Assembly: GCA_964533785.1 (NCBI GenBank)
Contig: CAZHNG010000404.1
Span: 1 to 5,796 of the forward strand
Source of the DNA: JANQRV01 sp964533785
GTDB taxonomy: Bacteria; Bacteroidota; Bacteroidia; Chitinophagales; Saprospiraceae
DNA: 5,796 nucleotides
Direction of reading: 5' to 3'
Positions 1 to 5,796 of this stretch are shown here, piece by piece (the stretch's first letter is position 1; every line of letters starts with the position of its first letter). The notes under the pieces are model-generated. The model was not told where the DNA came from. It did no database searches and saw only the letters and a list, made by a program, of their open reading frames with translations. Made by a program: the position numbers and the translations under genes.

Positions 1-174
1 TTCAGCATAAAATTTGCCTCGCTTTCGCTCGTTCATGACCCACCGAACAAGTCTAATATTATTTAATCAGATTATTGTACGTGGTAAATGTAATGAAATT
101 AAGCAACTAAGTAATGGCCTCACAACAACGTTCAAAAAAATCAGACCATCCGCTGATTCGAAGCCAGGTTTAGA

Positions 175-206
175 TTTCGGATTACTTACATTATTTTATA
201 ATTTTG
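175..206 (+). promoter_or_regulatory. Predicted Bacteroidota-type promoter for the esterase gene
   Basis: TAATTTTG at 199-206 is an exact match to the Bacteroidota -7 element TAnnTTTG. Nineteen bases upstream, TTTCG at 175-179 is an imperfect match to the -33 element (consensus TTTG or TTG). Transcription would begin near 211-213, giving a leader of about 25 bases before the ATG at 238, with a weak AAGAG (224-228) as possible ribosome binding site. The match and its position are seen directly; activity is inferred. Confidence 0.55.
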
Positions 207-237
207 TAGCTTTACTTAAATTTAAGAGCATGAGCTT

Positions 238-1362
238 ATGCTGAATTACGATTTTAGTCAAAATCAATCAGTTACAGCAAAAACCCAAAAATTGATTTTT
301 GAGCTATCCACTTCGGAAGATGATCATCAAAATATTTATATAACAGGAAACTTTAATAACTGGAGAGCTGGCATAGAAGCATACCGGCTCAAAAAGATAA
401 GCCCGCACCACTACCGTATTGCGTTAAATGCCGGGCATTTACCTGAAAAACTGGAATATAAATACGTCAAAGGAAATTGGCAAAATGAAGAGTTGGATGA
501 GCGAGGACGAGTTGTTTTAAATCGTAAAATAACATGCGGAGCAAAATTAGTAAAGGATTATGTGCCCCGCTGGAGGAAAAATTTTTTAATGTACAATCCT
601 TCATTTTTACCAGAAAAAGTTGTTATTTCGGAAAATTTTGAAATACCACAACTGATTAAAACGAGGCGCATCACAGCATTGGTGCCGCACAACTACCGCT
701 ATACTGATAAATCTTATCCTGTACTTTATCTACAGGATGGTCAAAATTTATTTGATGACTATGCCCCTTTCGGCAATTGGGGGATCGACAAAAAACTAGC
801 TCAATTAGCGGAAGCAGGAAAAGGGGACATTATTATCGTAGCCATTGATCATGCAGCAGAAGAAAGGATTGCCGAATTCACCCCTTCACATAATACAAAG
901 CTTGGAAAAGGCGAAGGAGAAAAATACGTCAAATTTCTTGCCGAAACGCTGAAACCCTATACCGATAATCATTTCCGAACAAAGCCGGAACGGCTGAATA
1001 CCGGGATCGGAGGCAGTTCAATGGGGGGCTTGATCAGTATTTACGCCGGTTTAATGTACCCGGAAATCTTCAGTAGGATCATGTTGTTTTCACCATCGCT
1101 TTGGGTAGATCCCAACATTCATTTTAACCTGGTTAGTTTCTTGGACCCAAACAATTTGAAGATCTACCTATACGGTGGAGGACAGGAGGGGGCCAATATG
1201 GTCAGAAATATCGAATGGTTCAAAAGCACCCTGGAAGGTCGTGGAATGCAGGAAAACGTTCACTTTAAAGTCTCTATCGACCCCAACGGCAAACACAACG
1301 AAGCAAAGTGGGGAGAGGAATTTCCCAATGCGATAGAATGGTTGTTCAACCAAGCCATTTGA
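238..1362 (+). CDS. Alpha/beta-hydrolase, esterase D family, with N-terminal carbohydrate-binding-like domain
   Basis: This 374-residue protein has two domains. Residues about 17-100 resemble the CBM48/CBM20 (AMPK glycogen-binding-like) fold: a beta-strand run ending in ITGNFNNW (35-42), then LEYKYVKGNW (72-81) and an NR close to the end of the domain, as in starch- and glycogen-binding modules. Residues about 125-372 form an esterase D-like (PF00756) alpha/beta-hydrolase: VLYLQDGQNLF (162-172) near the oxyanion region, the nucleophile elbow GGSSMGG with Ser261, a candidate acid in GGGQEGANM (Glu317), and His353 in GKHNEAKW. The triad is therefore complete. No signal peptide or membrane segment is visible, so a cytoplasmic enzyme is expected. 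Family members hydrolyse acyl esters, including feruloyl or acetyl sugars and ferric-siderophore esters; the substrate here is unknown, and the sugar-binding domain only hints at a glycoside or polysaccharide ester. The start at 238 fits the promoter at 199-206 and leaves a full N-terminal domain. It is probably transcribed alone, since a 151-base gap follows. Confidence 0.9.
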   Translation: MLNYDFSQNQSVTAKTQKLIFELSTSEDDHQNIYITGNFNNWRAGIEAYRLKKISPHHYRIALNAGHLPEKLEYKYVKGNWQNEELDERGRVVLNRKITCGAKLVKDYVPRWRKNFLMYNPSFLPEKVVISENFEIPQLIKTRRITALVPHNYRYTDKSYPVLYLQDGQNLFDDYAPFGNWGIDKKLAQLAEAGKGDIIIVAIDHAAEERIAEFTPSHNTKLGKGEGEKYVKFLAETLKPYTDNHFRTKPERLNTGIGGSSMGGLISIYAGLMYPEIFSRIMLFSPSLWVDPNIHFNLVSFLDPNNLKIYLYGGGQEGANMVRNIEWFKSTLEGRGMQENVHFKVSIDPNGKHNEAKWGEEFPNAIEWLFNQAI

Positions 1363-1418
1363 TGATCACTTACTTATCAAACCCCAATATATATAAGATA
1401 TTATTTTCCGTATTTCTT

Positions 1419-1426
1419 TATTTTTG
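1419..1426 (+). promoter_or_regulatory. Possible -7 promoter element for the aminopeptidase/ATP-grasp pair
   Basis: TATTTTTG is an exact match to the Bacteroidota -7 element TAnnTTTG. No good TTTG or TTG -33 element lies 17-23 bases upstream; the sequence there is simply AT-rich, so the call is weaker than those at 199-206 and 4458-4465. A transcript starting near 1432 would have a leader of about 80 bases before the ATG at 1514. No convincing terminator separates it from the esterase gene, so read-through from upstream is also possible. Confidence 0.35.
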
Positions 1427-1513
1427 AAGTAAAAGAGTAGTTTGTTAACGCTGAGTTAAAGGAAAGTAAATCCATCAATATGCTTCCCTAAGATGCTCTG
1501 AAAGAAAAACATT

Positions 1514-3043
1514 ATGACCATTAAAGTTACGCATCAACCAAATCCGAATTTAGAGACTATTATCATCCCCATCGGAGGAAAAAATACTTTAGAAAGTGCC
1601 CTTCCCGTTCTAGAATCAGAATACGGTGTTTCTCCAAACCTTATACGCCTTGATTTTAAAGGAGACAGCGGAGAAGTTCACACCATTTACAGTAAAGAAG
1701 GTAAAAGAGCATTTCTGATAGGCCTCGGAACAACTTTAAGTTTTTCTGCTACGTTGAAAGCATTTCGTCAACTATCCCACAAATACAAGCGTAAGCTTTC
1801 TTCAAAATTATCGATTAACTATTTATACAATAACAGCCCGGAAAACATTGGCGAGCAGGTAGAAGCGGCTCTTAACGGTCTGGTATTAGGCACTTACCAG
1901 ATCGGCAGGTTTAAGACGGAAATTCCAGACGAACATCCACTGGCACTTGAAACCACTCTTGTTAACGTTATTTGTGAGCCGGAATCAAAAGCTACCGTTA
2001 AAGAATCGGCGGAAAAAGGGGTTGTTATCGCCAAAACCCAAATGAGCATTCTCGACCTGGTCAATGCCCCAAGCAATAAGAAAACCCCAAGTCACCTTGG
2101 AGAATGGGCATTAAACTCTGCTGAAAAATATGGGTACTCAACCCGGGTAATGGATAAAAAACAAATTGAAAAAACAGGGCTAGAAGCTTTGCTTGCCGTA
2201 AACCGGGGTAGTGAACATCCGCCTGTTTTTATCATTATGGAGTACAAAGGAGGAACGAAGTCCTCGCCGACGATCGGATTAGTCGGTAAGGGAGTAACCT
2301 TTGATAGCGGCGGTCTTTCTCTTAAACCTTCCAATAACATGCACTACATGAAAAGTGATATGGGAGGTGCGGCAGCGGTTTTTGGCACCCTGGAAGTTGC
2401 CGCTAAACTAAAATTGCCCGTTAATTTGGTCGGAATTGTACCCTCAACCGACAATAGCATCGGCACGAATGCCATCAAACCAAGCGACGTAATCAATTCC
2501 TACAGCGGTAAAACCATCGAGATCATTGACACGGATGCGGAAGGGCGCTTAATTCTTGCCGACGGCATTGCCTACATGCTTAAGCATTACAAACCGTCCA
2601 CTTTGATTGATCTGGCTACACTGACTGGAAGTGCGGTCCGTACTTTCGGATATCATGCCGGCGTACTATTTTCAAACGATGATCAATTGGCACGTCAGCT
2701 TGCCAATGCCGGCGACAGAACAGGAGAGCGGGTGTGGAGGCTTCCAATTTGGGAAGTTTATAAAGAGGATTTAAAGTCTGATGTAGCAGATATCAGAAAT
2801 TTCAGTGGTAAACCAGTAGCAGGTGCTATCGCCGCCGCTAAATTCCTGGAATTTTTTACCGAAAAGCACCCTTCCTGGGCGCATCTCGATATCGCAGGAG
2901 TAGCTTTCGGAGATACGGAGTTCACTACCCAAAAAAGTGCCACTGGTTATGGGATCCGGCTACTTATTGAGTTGCTCAGGGAAATGAGTTCTTCCCATAA
3001 AGAGAAAATGGCTTCGGCTCAAACCATTCCAAACCATAAATAA
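1514..3043 (+). CDS. Leucyl aminopeptidase family protein (peptidase family M17)
   Basis: The 509-residue product matches the length of M17 aminopeptidases (E. coli PepA has 503). They are cytoplasmic, usually hexameric di-metal enzymes that remove N-terminal residues from peptides. The N-terminal third (about 1-160) is the poorly conserved M17 N-domain. The catalytic domain (about 170-490) carries DLVNAPSNKKTP (181-192), GLVGKGVTFDSGGLSLKP (255-272), DMGGAAAV (282-289) and DTDAEGRLILADG (339-351). Spacing matches PepA exactly: metal ligands Lys259, Asp264, Asp282, Asp341 and Glu343, and catalytic Lys271 and Arg345, each 11 lower than in PepA. The one departure is Asp339, where the family signature NTDAEGRL normally has Asn. 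The tail after about residue 490 is Ser/Lys-rich and probably disordered. There is no signal peptide. The start at 1514 follows an A-rich leader (AAAGAAAAAC) typical of Bacteroidota. The ATP-grasp gene begins 38 bases after the stop, so the two are probably one operon; a role in general peptide turnover or in trimming the ligase product are both possible. Confidence 0.96.
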   Translation: MTIKVTHQPNPNLETIIIPIGGKNTLESALPVLESEYGVSPNLIRLDFKGDSGEVHTIYSKEGKRAFLIGLGTTLSFSATLKAFRQLSHKYKRKLSSKLSINYLYNNSPENIGEQVEAALNGLVLGTYQIGRFKTEIPDEHPLALETTLVNVICEPESKATVKESAEKGVVIAKTQMSILDLVNAPSNKKTPSHLGEWALNSAEKYGYSTRVMDKKQIEKTGLEALLAVNRGSEHPPVFIIMEYKGGTKSSPTIGLVGKGVTFDSGGLSLKPSNNMHYMKSDMGGAAAVFGTLEVAAKLKLPVNLVGIVPSTDNSIGTNAIKPSDVINSYSGKTIEIIDTDAEGRLILADGIAYMLKHYKPSTLIDLATLTGSAVRTFGYHAGVLFSNDDQLARQLANAGDRTGERVWRLPIWEVYKEDLKSDVADIRNFSGKPVAGAIAAAKFLEFFTEKHPSWAHLDIAGVAFGDTEFTTQKSATGYGIRLLIELLREMSSSHKEKMASAQTIPNHK

Positions 3044-3081
3044 AATTATTATCCAAATTATTAAGTTTTATACCGAATCTT

Positions 3082-4296
3082 ATGCCGCGTCCACTTACTT
3101 TTCTATGCTTAGCATGCTATTTCAAAGGGATTGACTTTATTAAAACCTGCAAAGAGCTGGGTAATACAGTGTTGGTATTGACCAAACATAGCCTAAAAGA
3201 CAAGGAATGGCCTTTCGAGTCGATAGACGAGTTTTACTATGTCGAAAAAGACGACAATTCAGCTCAAAACATGGAATCAATAGCCAAAGGGTTAGCGGTA
3301 GTTATGAGAACCAGACAAATTGATCGCATTGTAGCCCTTGATGATTTTGATGTTGAAAAAGCCGCATTTCTGAGAGAGCGTTTTCGGATACCGGGAATGA
3401 GCTTTAGTGCTTCCCAATTTTTCAGAGATAAGTTGGCCATGCGTATGAAAGCGAAAGCCAATGGCATTTTAGTCCCGCCCTTTAGTGCGCTGTTCAATGA
3501 CGAGGCGATTAACCATTTTGCAGATAACAATCCAGCCCCCTGGGTGGTAAAACCAAGATCGGAAGCTTCCGCCATCGGGATCAAGAAAGTGGAGTCTAAA
3601 GATCAACTATGGGATGTCATCCACCAATTGGGTGAAAACCGCCCCAATTACCTGGTGGAGCAATTCAAACCCGGCGCTGTTTACCATGCCGACTCTATTA
3701 ACGCCGATGGTCAAACCCCCTTTTGCCGGATCTCCAAATACGTTAACACTCCATTCGACGTTGCTCATGGCGGAGGCGTTTTCAGAACGGCAACATTGGA
3801 ATCGGGCAGTGAAGAAGAGCAATATTTACAATCTTTCAACAATAGATTGATGCGGACTTTCGGCCTTCGGTTTTGTGCATCGCATACCGAGTTTATAAAG
3901 TCGGAAGAAGATGGTCAATTTTATTTCCTGGAGACTGCCTCCAGAGTAGGGGGAGCTCATATTGCTGAAATGGTAGCGTTTTCTTCCGGCATTAACTTAT
4001 GGGCGGAGTGGGCTAAAGTAGAAAATGCCGTAGGCAAAGGCTTGCCTTACCAAGTTCCGCCCATTAAAAACCTCGCAGCCGGACTTTTGGTTTCCCTGTC
4101 AAAATTCGAAAATCCCGATACTACAAGGTTTGACGCTCCGGAAATCGTTTGGCGACTCCAAAAATCTTACCACCTCGGCTTTATCATGGTTTCCAAACAG
4201 TTAGACAGGATCCTGACTTTACTGGATCAATACGCCGAGGAAGTCTACCACCATTTCCACGCCAGTTTACCCGTAAACGATAAACCCGCAGATTAA
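3082..4296 (+). CDS. ATP-grasp domain ligase of unknown substrate
   Basis: The 404-residue protein has the layout of ATP-grasp carboxylate-amine/thiol ligases, which activate a carboxylate as an acyl phosphate and join it to a nucleophile. Residues about 1-110 form a Rossmann-like pre-ATP-grasp domain (LTFLCLACYFKG at 5-16). The ATP-grasp core covers about 112-300: RDKLAM (115-120) with Lys117, VVKPRSEASAIGIKKV (155-170) with Lys157 as nucleotide-binding lysine, the hinge LVEQF (191-195), a glycine-rich GGGV loop (230-233), HTEFI (268-272) with metal ligand candidate Glu270, and FLETASRVGGAH (282-293) with Glu284 and Arg288. The position usually held by Asn in the E-x-N-x-R motif is Ala286. 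The C-terminal segment (about 300-395) resembles the extra domain of L-amino-acid ligase and biotin-carboxylase-like relatives. No signal peptide is seen, so it should be cytoplasmic. It lies 38 bases after the aminopeptidase with no terminator or TAnnTTTG between them, which suggests co-transcription. Family membership is firm; whether it makes a dipeptide, an amino-acid conjugate or something else cannot be told. Confidence 0.92.
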   Translation: MPRPLTFLCLACYFKGIDFIKTCKELGNTVLVLTKHSLKDKEWPFESIDEFYYVEKDDNSAQNMESIAKGLAVVMRTRQIDRIVALDDFDVEKAAFLRERFRIPGMSFSASQFFRDKLAMRMKAKANGILVPPFSALFNDEAINHFADNNPAPWVVKPRSEASAIGIKKVESKDQLWDVIHQLGENRPNYLVEQFKPGAVYHADSINADGQTPFCRISKYVNTPFDVAHGGGVFRTATLESGSEEEQYLQSFNNRLMRTFGLRFCASHTEFIKSEEDGQFYFLETASRVGGAHIAEMVAFSSGINLWAEWAKVENAVGKGLPYQVPPIKNLAAGLLVSLSKFENPDTTRFDAPEIVWRLQKSYHLGFIMVSKQLDRILTLLDQYAEEVYHHFHASLPVNDKPAD

Positions 4297-4617
4297 ATGA
4301 GTAGTCAAAACGGCTTTACCCACACGATTTAATGACAAGTATTCTATAATGTACTTTTTTGTAATCAAATAAATTATTTTTCGTCATTTTATAATCATAA
4401 AAATCACACCCTCATCTAATTTTAGTGTTAAAATTTTGTTTTTCTCCCACCTACGTTTAATTTTGACCTGCTTCAAAAGCATAAAGCAAACACCGATAGG
4501 TGCCAAAGCCAGTTAATCAAATAACTAGATTTTCCCTTACTGATAAAATCTTCAAATATCATAACTAAGGGCGGTAGTAATTCGTTTAACTGGGATTTGT
4601 TGACCAATTAAACACTC
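4297..4617 (+). other. Intergenic region and leader of the M23 peptidase gene
   Basis: These 321 AT-rich bases contain no supportable gene. The only ORF directly after the ATP-grasp stop is an 11-codon ATG frame (4297-4332) with no sign of coding. The region holds the promoter at 4434-4465 and, right after it, two short perfect hairpins: TGCTT/AAGCA with a 3-base loop (4469-4481) and CACC/GGTG with a GATA loop (4491-4502). The predicted leader of the M23 gene would be almost 150 bases. No clear intrinsic terminator for the ATP-grasp gene was found, and no known riboswitch was recognised. Confidence 0.6.
4434..4465 (+). promoter_or_regulatory. Strong Bacteroidota-type promoter upstream of the M23 peptidase gene
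   Basis: TTTTG at 4434-4438 matches the -33 element and TAATTTTG at 4458-4465 is an exact TAnnTTTG -7 element, with 19 bases between them, within the usual 17-23. This is the best promoter match in the window. Transcription should begin near 4470-4472, about 146 bases before the ATG at 4618. It makes the M23 gene independent of the upstream pair. Confidence 0.65.
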
Positions 4618-5622
4618 ATGGGAAAAGAAAAATTTACCTATAACTCGCAAACACTACGATACGAAAAGGTAAGAGAACCCTTAAGTATTAAATTATTACG
4701 AATTTTCGGGTTTCTGTGTACCGCTACTTTAACTGCTTTCCTTTTTACTTTAATACTCCACCGATATTTTCCATCTCCAAAGGAGAAAGCCCTCATGAAC
4801 GAAATTGAAGTCATGAAGGCAGAATACCAAAAACTGGGCGGCGTGGTAGAAGTATTCAAAGAAGAATTAGAACATTTACGTGACAGAGATGCCTACGCTC
4901 ACCGGATGGTCTTCGGAATGGATCCGATCGACGACGGCGTCTGGGAAGGTGGTGTTGGTGGTCACGATCAGTACAAGGAGTACCTGGAATTAAAAAACTC
5001 TGGAGAACTGCTTGCCAATACCAAGCAAAAAGTAGATAAGCTGAAACGCCAAATGGTTATGCAATCCAGATCTCTGGACACCATAATAAACCTGGCAAAG
5101 GAAAAAGAGAAGATGTACTCCTCGATACCTTCGATCAAACCGGTAAGATCCGATAAACTCGCCAGGAACATGAGGTTGCTATCCGGGTTTGGCCTCAGGA
5201 TCCATCCAATCTACAAGGTTCCTAAATTTCATTACGGTATAGATTTCACCGCTCCAAGTGGAACGCCAATACAAGCGACGGGAGACGGAAAGGTGGTCAG
5301 AGCCAATGTTAGTTCCTCTTTTGGAAAGGTAGTCGAAATAGATCATGGTTATGGATATCGGACTCGATACGCACATATGAAGAAAATAACCGTTAAGCGA
5401 GGACAAAAGGTTAGCCGCGGTCAGGAGATCGGTTTGATCGGTAGTACCGGTCGTTCCATAGGTCCTCACCTCCACTACGAAATTCACTACAAAGGAAAGC
5501 CAATCGATCCGATTAGTCATTGCTTTGACGGCTTATCGCCACAAGAGTATGAGCAATTGGTTCAGGCTGCACAGGTGGTGAATCAATCTTTCGACTATAA
5601 TTTGGAGGAGCATAAACACTAG
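4618..5622 (+). CDS. Membrane-anchored M23 family (LytM-type) peptidoglycan endopeptidase
   Basis: The 334-residue protein begins with a short basic cytoplasmic stretch (FTYNSQTLRYEKV at 6-18), followed by one membrane segment (about 25-48, no signal-peptidase site evident), so the rest should lie in the periplasm. Residues about 55-90 and 130-165 are charged heptad-like stretches likely to form coiled coils, as in the stalks of many LytM-domain proteins; between them is a Gly-rich turn with GGVGG (111-115). The M23 domain occupies about 186-300: SGFGLRIHPI (189-198), HYGID (205-209), GYGYRTRYAHM (244-254) and GPHLHYEIH (282-290). Zinc ligands are His205, Asp209 and His286, with His253 and His284 as catalytic histidines, so the enzyme should be active and cut peptidoglycan cross-links or stem peptides during growth or division. 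It ends with an acidic, His-containing tail (EEHKH). No Shine-Dalgarno is visible before 4618, as is common in this phylum; the start is chosen because it gives the complete N-terminal motif and anchor. It has its own promoter and terminator. Confidence 0.95.
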   Translation: MGKEKFTYNSQTLRYEKVREPLSIKLLRIFGFLCTATLTAFLFTLILHRYFPSPKEKALMNEIEVMKAEYQKLGGVVEVFKEELEHLRDRDAYAHRMVFGMDPIDDGVWEGGVGGHDQYKEYLELKNSGELLANTKQKVDKLKRQMVMQSRSLDTIINLAKEKEKMYSSIPSIKPVRSDKLARNMRLLSGFGLRIHPIYKVPKFHYGIDFTAPSGTPIQATGDGKVVRANVSSSFGKVVEIDHGYGYRTRYAHMKKITVKRGQKVSRGQEIGLIGSTGRSIGPHLHYEIHYKGKPIDPISHCFDGLSPQEYEQLVQAAQVVNQSFDYNLEEHKH

Positions 5623-5644
5623 CAGAGGCTTTAATATTTTACGT

Positions 5645-5687
5645 AAAAAAACGCCAGGAGACACAGAGTTTCTTGGCGTTTTTTTTT
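5645..5687 (+). terminator. Intrinsic terminator after the M23 peptidase gene
   Basis: The arms A7-CGCCA (5645-5656) and TGGCG-T7 (5674-5685) pair perfectly. The stem can extend inward through G-U, G-C, A-U, G-U, A-U and C-G pairs to a 5-base loop at 5663-5667. Nine Ts (5679-5687) follow the GC core on the + strand. It begins 23 bases after the stop of the M23 gene. The seven As on the left side mean it could also stop transcription coming from the - strand. Confidence 0.9.
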
Positions 5688-5739
5688 GCGGTGAACTAAT
5701 ATCATTTTGAATTTACGATTGTGTCTTTCTTTACCTACT

Positions 5740-5756
5740 ATCGGGTGCAGCCCGAT
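5740..5756. repeat. Short perfect inverted repeat (hairpin) near the window end
   Basis: ATCGGG (5740-5745) and CCCGAT (5751-5756) are perfect inverted copies around a TGCAG loop, followed by TTTTG on the + strand. The stem is much more GC-rich than its surroundings. It may be a weak terminator, a REP-like dispersed intergenic hairpin, or part of a larger repeat running past the window end. Just after it, GATGTACAA (5760-5768) recurs as GATGTAGTACAA (5775-5786), the second copy with three extra bases. Only the structure is seen; the role is open. Confidence 0.45.
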
Positions 5757-5796
5757 TTTGATGTACAACGATCGGATGTAGTACAAGCATCTGTAA

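Noticed and set aside
14..244. 76-codon + strand ORF overlapping the start of the esterase gene by 7 bases
   Set aside because: The protein resembles no family I recognise, its composition looks like translated AT-rich intergenic DNA, it has no ribosome binding site, and the esterase promoter lies within it.
1359..1400. Possible terminator after the esterase gene (TTGAT/ATCAA and AATAT/ATATT pairings)
   Set aside because: The stems are short, AT-only or have long loops, and no T-tract follows.
3264..3584. 106-codon - strand ORF inside the ATP-grasp gene
   Set aside because: It is an antisense frame fully covered by a gene with clear ATP-grasp motifs, and its product shows no recognisable domain.
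4297..4332. 11-codon ORF starting directly after the ATP-grasp stop codon
   Set aside because: Very short, no ribosome binding site and no recognisable product; the TAAATG junction is likely chance.
5179..5520. 113-codon - strand ORF inside the M23 gene
   Set aside because: It lies opposite the conserved M23 catalytic domain and has no motif of its own; a chance open frame.
5731..5796. Open - strand frame of 21 codons running off the window end, stop at 5731-5733
   Set aside because: Too short and without recognisable sequence; it overlaps the inverted repeat at 5740-5756, so it cannot be told from noise, although a convergent gene ending here is not excluded.
5700..5796. Open + strand frame running off the window end
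   Set aside because: It has no ATG start and no recognisable motif, and follows directly on a strong terminator without a promoter.

Overview
The window looks like a piece of a Bacteroidota chromosome, probably from the Cytophagia, Sphingobacteriia or Saprospiria side of the phylum. The evidence is the AT-rich intergenic DNA, start codons with A-rich or weak rather than strong Shine-Dalgarno leaders, several exact matches to the Bacteroidota -7 promoter element TAnnTTTG, and the style of the four proteins. I cannot place it to genus from sequence alone.

All four well-supported genes lie on the + strand. First (238-1362) is a cytoplasmic alpha/beta-hydrolase of the esterase D type with an N-terminal carbohydrate-binding-like domain (CBM48/CBM20 style). 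After 151 bases with a possible promoter comes an M17 leucyl-type aminopeptidase (1514-3043) with a complete set of metal ligands and catalytic residues. Only 38 bases later comes an ATP-grasp ligase (3082-4296) of unknown substrate, probably co-transcribed with the aminopeptidase. A 321-base gap (4297-4617) holds the best promoter of the window and two small hairpins. It is followed by a membrane-anchored M23 (LytM-type) peptidoglycan endopeptidase (4618-5622), which is closed by a strong intrinsic terminator (5645-5687). The last 110 bases hold no supportable gene but contain a perfect 6-bp stem hairpin and an imperfect direct repeat.

An ATP-grasp enzyme that forms amide-type bonds next to an aminopeptidase that breaks them, with an esterase upstream, could be a small-peptide or amino-acid-conjugate synthesis and turnover module. 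That is inference from proximity. The M23 gene appears to be a separate transcription unit for cell-wall remodelling. No RNA gene, CRISPR array, insertion sequence or phage feature could be supported. Nothing here is clearly a new system; the most interesting points are the substituted metal-site motif of the ATP-grasp protein and its pairing with the aminopeptidase.
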